Shown one piece after another: positions 58,450 to 64,000 of a stretch of 64,000 nucleotides of DNA. The stretch is from Streptomyces canus (lineage in GTDB: Bacteria; Actinomycetota; Actinomycetes; Streptomycetales; Streptomycetaceae): assembly GCF_001514145.1 (NCBI RefSeq), contig NZ_KQ948661.1:496001-560000 (forward strand), in the 5' to 3' direction. Each line of letters opens with the position of its first letter. Within the stretch, counting starts at the first letter, position 1. The notes under the pieces were generated by a model. That model did no database searches. It was not told where the DNA came from and saw only the letters and a list, made by a program, of their open reading frames with translations. Made by a program: the position numbers and the translations under genes.

Positions 58450-60453
58450 TCATCGGACCCTGCTCCGCAGGGCCGTGAGCAGATATGCGCACAACAGGGC
58501 GGTCAGCGACAACGTGAGCGCACCGCCCACGGGTTGGGCGACCACACGCACCGCTCCGGCCAGATAGCGCTCTCCGCCGAAGGGCCACTGCAGCAGAAGA
58601 ACCTCGCGCAACCGCGCGGGGAGTCCGGCCGCCGCCCGCACGGACCCCCCGTCCAGCGCTTTGTGCACGAGAGGTACGACGAGAACGGGCACGGAAACCA
58701 CCGCAGCGAGCCCGGCCGTGGTGGACCGGAAGATGCCGGCGGCCAGAACACCTGCCCAGGCGCACCCGACCACGAGACCGAACCAACTCGCGCTCAGCGA
58801 CAACCAGTCGGCGGGAACTTCCGTGAGCTCCCGTCCGTAGACGAGATAGAGCACTTCGGCGTCGCAGCCCACCACGAGAAGGGCAAGTGCCAGCGCGGTG
58901 ACTGCGGCGACGAAGAGTTTCGCGGTGAGCAGCCCCAGCCGGCGGGGGACGGTGCCGCGGTCCGCGGCCAGGGCGGGGTGGCGGAACTCATCGCCGAACG
59001 CGAGCGCGCCGAGCAGCCCGGCCCCGAGCGCCGCCGGGGGCAGCGGCAGCTCCCTCGGCCATGCGGCCAGCAGGCGCGCCTGTGGAGTGTGACCGACCCG
59101 TGCCAGGAGTACGGCGGTGAGGGCGGACGTGACGAGTACGGCGGCGCCGGTGAGGAAGCCGGTGCCGATCCCGGCCGCGCGGCGCAGTTCGTAGCGCAAG
59201 GGGCGCAGGGGACTGGGGGCGGACCTGACGGAGATGGGGGGAGCGAGGGGGGACAGGGGGGCCGGGGCCCTGGTGGCTGTGGCCGGGCTCAGTGCGGCGT
59301 GACCGGTTCCCTCAGCCGGGCCGCTGCGGGTGTCCTGATCGCTGCGGGGCACCTGGTCGCCGTGCGCTGTCGGGTCTGCGGGCATCACCTCGGCACCGCG
59401 CATGTGTGAGCCGCTCGGTGATGCGAAGTCGTCGTGCGCAACTGGACCGTCTCGCGTTTCCGGCCCGGCCGCCCCGAGAGCCCCGTCACCGAGGAGTTCG
59501 CCGGTCTCCGGCCCCGCGGCTCCCGCCCGTGGGTCCTGGGCGGCTTCTGCGGCCTCGCCGGGAAGCGGACCCGCACCCGGTCCCATGTCGCCGATCTCGT
59601 CGGCGAGTTGGTGGACCAGAACGCCGTGGCGGAAAGCCGTCTCGCCGACGTCGGCACAGGTACTGCCGTACACGGACAGACGGTTGCCGCCTTCCCGGAC
59701 GACTTCGACGGAGCGGTGCGCCGTGCGGGCCTCCTTGGCGAGCAGGGCGGCAAGGCGGACGGCGTGGGGCGTACGGACGACGACGCGGGGGCGGAGTCTT
59801 GTGCGGGCGAACTCCGTGGCCACCTGATCCGCGACGAGTCGGCCTTGCTCGAGCGTGATGACGTGATCTGCGGCGCGCGCGGCCTCTTTGGGCTCGGACG
59901 TGGTGAACAGGACGGAGCCCCCCTGGGCGGCGTGCGCTCGCAGCATGCCGTACAGCCAGTGGCTCTCTCGCGTGGAGAGCCCCTCGGCGGGGTCGTCCAG
60001 GACGAGTGTGTGAGGGTCCGGCAACAGGGCGCATGCCAGGCCGAGGCGGCGGTCCATGCCGCGCGACAGGGTGCCGAGCCGCTCGTCGCGCAGGCTGACG
60101 AGGCCCACCGCTTCGAGCATTTCGTCGGCGCGCCGGACCGGAACGCCGGCCGCGGCGCACAGCATGCGCAGATGACCGCGGACCGTGCGCGCGGGATGGC
60201 CGGGCACATCGCCCATGAGTACGCCGACCTCGCGCGAGGGGTGCGCGATGCGATGCAGCGGGCGGCCCCTGAAGTAGGTGAGGCCACGGCCCTGTTCGAG
60301 TTCGAGCATCAGTCTGAGGGCCGTCGTCTTGCCCCCACCCGTCGCTCCGAGAAGCGCGGTGACACGGCCCGCGCGGGCTTCGAAGGACACATCGTCGACC
60401 GCGGGCGGAAGGTCCTTGCGGGAGTTGCTGGTCAGTCCGAAGGCCTGGATCAC
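58450..60453 (-). CDS. Single-chain ABC transporter: ATPase fused to membrane domain, with degenerate motifs
   Basis: 667 residues from GTG (60451-60453); a TTG three codons earlier is possible. N-terminal ATPase domain with Walker A G-A-T-G-G-G-K-T-T near 39, signature L-S-R-G-M in place of L-S-G-G-Q, and Walker B L-V-L-D-D-P, where the catalytic Glu is replaced by Asp. Then a Pro/Gly/Ala-rich linker of about 130 residues, and six or so membrane segments (about 430-660) as in ABC-2-type exporters. Hydrolysis may be slow or regulatory. From memory, this gene follows whiH in other Streptomyces. Substrate unknown. Confidence 0.82.
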   Translation of the reverse strand: MIQAFGLTSNSRKDLPPAVDDVSFEARAGRVTALLGATGGGKTTALRLMLELEQGRGLTYFRGRPLHRIAHPSREVGVLMGDVPGHPARTVRGHLRMLCAAAGVPVRRADEMLEAVGLVSLRDERLGTLSRGMDRRLGLACALLPDPHTLVLDDPAEGLSTRESHWLYGMLRAHAAQGGSVLFTTSEPKEAARAADHVITLEQGRLVADQVATEFARTRLRPRVVVRTPHAVRLAALLAKEARTAHRSVEVVREGGNRLSVYGSTCADVGETAFRHGVLVHQLADEIGDMGPGAGPLPGEAAEAAQDPRAGAAGPETGELLGDGALGAAGPETRDGPVAHDDFASPSGSHMRGAEVMPADPTAHGDQVPRSDQDTRSGPAEGTGHAALSPATATRAPAPLSPLAPPISVRSAPSPLRPLRYELRRAAGIGTGFLTGAAVLVTSALTAVLLARVGHTPQARLLAAWPRELPLPPAALGAGLLGALAFGDEFRHPALAADRGTVPRRLGLLTAKLFVAAVTALALALLVVGCDAEVLYLVYGRELTEVPADWLSLSASWFGLVVGCAWAGVLAAGIFRSTTAGLAAVVSVPVLVVPLVHKALDGGSVRAAAGLPARLREVLLLQWPFGGERYLAGAVRVVAQPVGGALTLSLTALLCAYLLTALRSRVR

Positions 60454-60493
60454 CCAAAGCAAGATAGCGCGTTATGTCCGGTTTTGGGCGCCA

Positions 60494-61252
60494 TCACACT
60501 TCGGGGCGCAACATCGGAGGGTTGAGAAGAGTGGCGCCGCCGGCCCGGAAGAGCTGGGCAGGGCGGCCACCCTGCCGCGTGGTGGTGCCACCGGTGGGGA
60601 CCAGGAAGCCCGGTGTGCCAGTCACCTTGCGGTGGAAGTTGCGCGGGTCCAGAGCAACGCCCCACACCGCCTCGTAGACGCGGCGCAGCTCGCCCACGGT
60701 GAATTCGGGCGGGCAGAACGCGGTGGCCAGCGACGAGTACTCGATTTTCGAGCGGGCGCGCTCCACTCCGTCCGACAGGATCTGCGCGTGGTCGAAGGCG
60801 AGCGGCGCGACCGCTTCCCCGTCTCGGCCGTAACCGCCCTGCTGCAACAGCTCCTCGACCGACGCCCACCGCGCGTTGCTGGCGTCACCGCCGGCCCGTG
60901 GGGCGGGCAGGTCGGGGGCGAGGGCGAGGTGGGCGACACTCACCACGCGCATCCGGGGATCGCGCTTGGGGTCGCCGTAGGTCGCGAGCTGTTCCAGGTG
61001 CGCTCCGTTGTCCTGGACGGGGACGGCCGGGTCATGGACGCGCAGCCCTGTCTCCTCGGCCAGCTCACGGGCCGCGGCCTGTGCCAGATCCTCGTCGGCC
61101 CGTACGAAACCGCCGGGAAGCGCCCAACGACCCTGGAACGGCGGCTCACCCCTGCGCACCGCGAGCGCACACAGGGCGTGGCGGCGCACGGTCAGTACGA
61201 CCAGGTCCACGGTGACGGCGAAGGGCGGAAACGCTGACGGGTCGTAGGACAT
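60494..61252 (-). CDS. Nudix hydrolase-like protein with C-terminal winged helix (NrtR-like)
   Basis: 252 residues. Nudix box G-G-F-V-R-A-D-E-D-L, then R-E-L-A-E-E-T-G-L is complete, so the domain could be catalytic. The C-terminal domain (about 165-250) has F-T-V-G-E-L-R-R-V-Y-E-A-V-W-G and R-N-F-H-R-K-V, the winged helix of NrtR-type NAD-metabolism regulators. It may hydrolyse ADP-ribose or sense it and act as a repressor. The ATG is preceded by weak purines. No NAD genes are in the window. Confidence 0.85.
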   Translation of the reverse strand: MSYDPSAFPPFAVTVDLVVLTVRRHALCALAVRRGEPPFQGRWALPGGFVRADEDLAQAAARELAEETGLRVHDPAVPVQDNGAHLEQLATYGDPKRDPRMRVVSVAHLALAPDLPAPRAGGDASNARWASVEELLQQGGYGRDGEAVAPLAFDHAQILSDGVERARSKIEYSSLATAFCPPEFTVGELRRVYEAVWGVALDPRNFHRKVTGTPGFLVPTGGTTTRQGGRPAQLFRAGGATLLNPPMLRPEV

Positions 61253-61382
61253 GCGGCGATCATAGTCGTCTGCCTGACGATAAACACTCCCTTCGTCGGC
61301 CGCATCGGTAGCTGATCCACCTGGCGCGGAAGAGGTCCGGTCCCGTGCACTCCGCCCTTGCCGGAGGGAGTGTCGTCCGAGG

Positions 61383-63713
61383 TCACGACCTCAGTTGCAG
61401 CCTCCCGGCGGCCTCCTCGACCATGGCGAGCCCGAGTCTGCTGACCCGTACCGAGAACGGGGCCCCCGCGACCCTCAGTCCGGTCAGACCGATCTCACCG
61501 AGTGGCGCGCTGCGCACGGGACGCAGTGTGACGGTCCCCGCCGGGACATCGGGACGGATTCCCGCGAGGGCGCTCAGCAGCAGGACTCCCGCGGCCGCTG
61601 CCGTGGCCGCCGGACGGCAGGCCGCCGGGTGAGGAAGGGGAGCGCTCCCGTCGGCGCGCCGCTCACCGGCGTACATCTCGGGGAGCCGGTGGCCGAAGGT
61701 CTCAGCCGCCGCCAGCAGACCCCGCAGGAGCGAGCCGGCCTCCTTCTCGTACCCGGCGGCGGCCAGGCCCGCGACGGCGATCGCCGTCTCGTGGACGCGT
61801 ACGGCACCGGTGCGATGGCCGAACGGGTTGTATCCCGTCTCTTTGGTGCCCAGTCCGCGCAGCCCCCAGCCCGAGTCCATGGCCGGGCTTCCGAGCAGCC
61901 GGGCGAGCTGCTCGGTCTGCGCCCCGTCGAGGAGGCCAGGTGCCTGTTCACCTCCGCCCAGCAGGCCGGTGTCCAGGAGATGGACGGCCGCGGCACCGAG
62001 CTGCGGCATCAGACGTCCGTCGGGGGCACGTGCGGCCGCTGGTCGGCCACCGCCGCGGTCCTCGACCCAGAACTCCTCACGGAAGGCCGAGCGCAGCTCG
62101 CCGGCCCACTGCCGCAGCGCCGCCCCGCCAGGTCTGTCGAACGCGTCGAGCAGATCGGCACCGAGGACGGCCGCGCGATGCGCATGCGCTTGGGTCTCGC
62201 AACGGACGGGGCCGCCGGGCTGTGGGTCGCACAGATACGTCCCCTCCCCCACGGCCACCCGCAGCCAGTCCAGACATCGCTCGGCTGCCGGGAGCAGTTC
62301 TTCTGTCTCCTGTGGGGAGAGCCCCCACCGGGAGGCCTCCGCGAGGAGGGTGGGGAAGAGCAGGGTGGCCTCGGTGCCCGTACAACCGGCCGGAAGATGT
62401 GCGCCCGCGTCCCGGCGCGGCCCGGGGATCATGCCGGACTGCGCCGTCTGCCCCCGGAGTTGGGTGCGTGCGAGGGTGCGCAGGGTCCCGGCGGCGAGCC
62501 GCGTGCCGAGCGGCAGTGCCATACGGGCTGCGACGAGCGCATCGGCCGGGGCCAGGCCGCAGCGCCAGGGGGCGCCGGCCGCGAGGTGGGTGTCGGTGGG
62601 GTGTTCCGGGTCGCGCACCAGCAAGGACTGCAGATCGTCAATGCTCGTGTCCAGGAGCGGCCGGATCGTGGGGTGGTCTCCCGTCGCGCGGGCGGAAGCC
62701 AGGGGGCTGGTAGCCGCGCGCCCCACGGCCCGGACGGGGCCCGCCCCGTCCAGGCGTACCCGCAACTCGAGGCCGGCCGTGCCTCCGGGGGGCAGGTCGA
62801 ACTCCCAGCGCAAGAGGCCTGCCGACGCCAGCGCGTCAGAGGGCGGTGGGTCGGCCGTGACCGACGCCCCGCCGGCGGCGCAGGACCAGCGCAAGCCGGA
62901 GTCGTGGACGCTCGCGGGCAGTTCGGGTCCCGCTCGGCCGGACGCGATCGCGCCCAGGTCCGCCAGATCCGTACCGAGTGCCACCTCCACCGGCAGGCGC
63001 AGAGGGCGGACGGCGGCGCTGTGCAGCGTGATGCGCTCCGTCCCGTCCGCGTGGCGTGTGCGTTCGACGACGACGTCCGGGTCCGGGCCTCCGCCCGGGG
63101 AGACACGAGCGGTGGCCACGAAGCGTGCGCGATCCGCCGCGGTCGTCCGCGCCTGGACCGGGAGAGGCTCATGGCCGGCGATACGGATCTGGCACCGGGA
63201 GAGCGCGCGTCGGCCCGCGCGGTAGAAGCCTTCCAGCCCGTGACCGTTCAACTGCCCTTGATCCGTCGAGATGGCGAGGCCCGGAAGCGCCACGCAGATG
63301 ATGACCGAGTGCGCCGGGGGAAGTTCAGCTGGGCCGCGGCGGCCCGAAGGGTGGTGCTGCGGCGGCCAGGACGGCGCGGGTGAGGACGGGCGAGAGGGAC
63401 GACTCGGGGTCGGAGGCGGTGCCCAGTCCTGCCCCGCCGGTGTTGACGGGTGCCACGCAGGCGCCACAGACGGCGACCGGTCCGGGTCCCGTGACAGCGA
63501 GGAACCGGTGTCCTCGTGGTCCTCGTCCGGACTCGGGTTCCAGCGCTGCTCGACCGCCTCCGAGGTGCGCTGAGTGCCGCTGCGGAACCTCGGCTCGGAC
63601 ATGTCGGTGGCCGCGGCTCGCGGCGGCGGACCGGTGTTTGCATTCCCTGACGTCGTCGGCGCGCCGAGGGCCGAACGGCCGTCGTCGGTGGAGGGCGGAG
63701 TCGGCTGATGCAA
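61383..63713 (-). CDS. Glycogen-debranching-type protein with N-terminal domain and proline-rich head
   Basis: 776 residues if the TTG at 63711-63713 is used (GAGGAAG seven bases upstream); the open frame continues to 63959. The first 130 residues are Pro/Ser/Thr-rich and probably disordered. A conserved N-terminal beta domain (from about V-I-I-C-V-A-L-P-G-L-A-I) follows, then an (alpha/alpha)6-type C-terminal region with T-G-Y-N-P-F-G-H-R-T-G-A-V, R-V-H-E-T-A-I and R-L-P-E-M-Y-A-G. This resembles glycogen debranching and glucosidase-like proteins. Catalytic acids were not identified with confidence. Confidence 0.8.
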   Translation of the reverse strand: MHQPTPPSTDDGRSALGAPTTSGNANTGPPPRAAATDMSEPRFRSGTQRTSEAVEQRWNPSPDEDHEDTGSSLSRDPDRSPSVAPAWHPSTPAGQDWAPPPTPSRPSRPSSPAPSWPPQHHPSGRRGPAELPPAHSVIICVALPGLAISTDQGQLNGHGLEGFYRAGRRALSRCQIRIAGHEPLPVQARTTAADRARFVATARVSPGGGPDPDVVVERTRHADGTERITLHSAAVRPLRLPVEVALGTDLADLGAIASGRAGPELPASVHDSGLRWSCAAGGASVTADPPPSDALASAGLLRWEFDLPPGGTAGLELRVRLDGAGPVRAVGRAATSPLASARATGDHPTIRPLLDTSIDDLQSLLVRDPEHPTDTHLAAGAPWRCGLAPADALVAARMALPLGTRLAAGTLRTLARTQLRGQTAQSGMIPGPRRDAGAHLPAGCTGTEATLLFPTLLAEASRWGLSPQETEELLPAAERCLDWLRVAVGEGTYLCDPQPGGPVRCETQAHAHRAAVLGADLLDAFDRPGGAALRQWAGELRSAFREEFWVEDRGGGRPAAARAPDGRLMPQLGAAAVHLLDTGLLGGGEQAPGLLDGAQTEQLARLLGSPAMDSGWGLRGLGTKETGYNPFGHRTGAVRVHETAIAVAGLAAAGYEKEAGSLLRGLLAAAETFGHRLPEMYAGERRADGSAPLPHPAACRPAATAAAAGVLLLSALAGIRPDVPAGTVTLRPVRSAPLGEIGLTGLRVAGAPFSVRVSRLGLAMVEEAAGRLQLRS

Positions 63714-63955
63714 GGGGCGCTTCCTCTGCACTCTGCGCGGCTCGGGCGTGTTCGGCGCCCGGTGCGTGGCTCCTGCAGGACATGGGTGCTGCGGCGATAC
63801 GGCCCGATCGGACGTTCCGCCACTCAGGTGAACGGGACAGGGCTGTTCGGGGTCACGCCCACGGGCACGGAAGCCGACCGAATGGTGGCGGCCCGGAGCC
63901 GCCACCCGGCGGCACAGACGGGACCACCCGCGCGCGACACACTTCCAGCGGTCGC

Positions 63956-64000
63956 TCATCCCTCCTCCTCGGCGGCACCCCCGGGGCGTGTGCCCTCGGG
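63956..64000 (-). CDS. Possible C-terminal fragment of an upstream gene
   Basis: The edge reads P-E-G-T-R-P-G-G-A-A-E-E-E-G and a TGA that overlaps, as ATGA, the first ATG of the extended debranching frame. It could be the end of a gene running in from outside. Fourteen codons are too few to identify. If so, the debranching gene might begin at 63959, but its first 80 codons there look non-coding. I see nothing else in 63714-63955. Confidence 0.3.
   Translation of the reverse strand, partial: PEGTRPGGAAEEEG

Noticed and set aside
63714..63959. N-terminal extension of the debranching-type protein to an ATG at 63959
   Set aside because: The added 82 codons look non-coding, with no conserved motif; TTG 63713 has the better-spaced ribosome site. 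The choice is not certain.

Overview
The window is a stretch of Streptomyces chromosome. Evidence for this: very high G+C with G/C at third codon positions, many GTG and TTG starts (TTG at 15507, 35142 and 63713), and lineage markers including the principal sigma factor HrdB with its lysine/acid-rich N-terminal domain, the sporulation regulator WhiH, the FtsZ-binding protein SepH, the CutRS two-component system, and the ParC and ParE subunits of topoisomerase IV. From memory, the order resembles the conserved core around kdpDE - cutRS - hemH - sepH - ptsH - parC - parE - hrdB - whiH in S. coelicolor. No search was run.

Layout. 0-7.4 kb: kdpDE end, then a decayed accessory pocket (2.7-5.5 kb) with imperfect tandem repeats, an orphan ABC ATPase and a 5'-truncated alginate lyase, then a DUF3710-dut-thioesterase operon. 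7.4-19.2 kb: DUF3093, a DUF4193 operon, cutRS, inositol-phosphatase and ferrochelatase genes, an MFS/lactone-oxidase pair, sepH and a sulfurtransferase. 19.4-28.5 kb: a VOC protein, a thymidine kinase operon, a GNAT/acyl-CoA-synthetase fusion divergent from HPr, a GntR regulator, and an M23 cell-wall peptidase behind a ydaO-type c-di-AMP riboswitch. 28.5-36.7 kb: an M16 peptidase pair (one active, one inactive), parC convergent with a CobW-type metallochaperone GTPase, and a three-gene DUF6082-type cluster of unknown function.

36.8-51.2 kb is the most suggestive region. It holds a citrate synthase divergent from a second citrate synthase homologue fused to an N-terminal helix-turn-helix; an iron-box-controlled sucrase/ferredoxin-like protein; a CitA/DcuS-type sensor kinase and regulator; a NitT/TauT-type ABC importer; a second, kinase-less paralogous regulator; an acetate-permease-type symporter with its DUF485 partner; and a NarL-type two-component system. 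I infer a carboxylate sensing, uptake and citrate-entry island; the functional link between the parts is untested.

51.5-64 kb: parE, a small zinc-ribbon protein, a secreted trypsin-like protease, hrdB, whiH, a single-chain ABC transporter with degenerate ATPase motifs, a Nudix-HTH protein and a glycogen-debranching-like protein.

Most gene ends carry clear GC-rich hairpins, which separate the units. No rRNA, tRNA, CRISPR array, insertion sequence or replication origin was seen.
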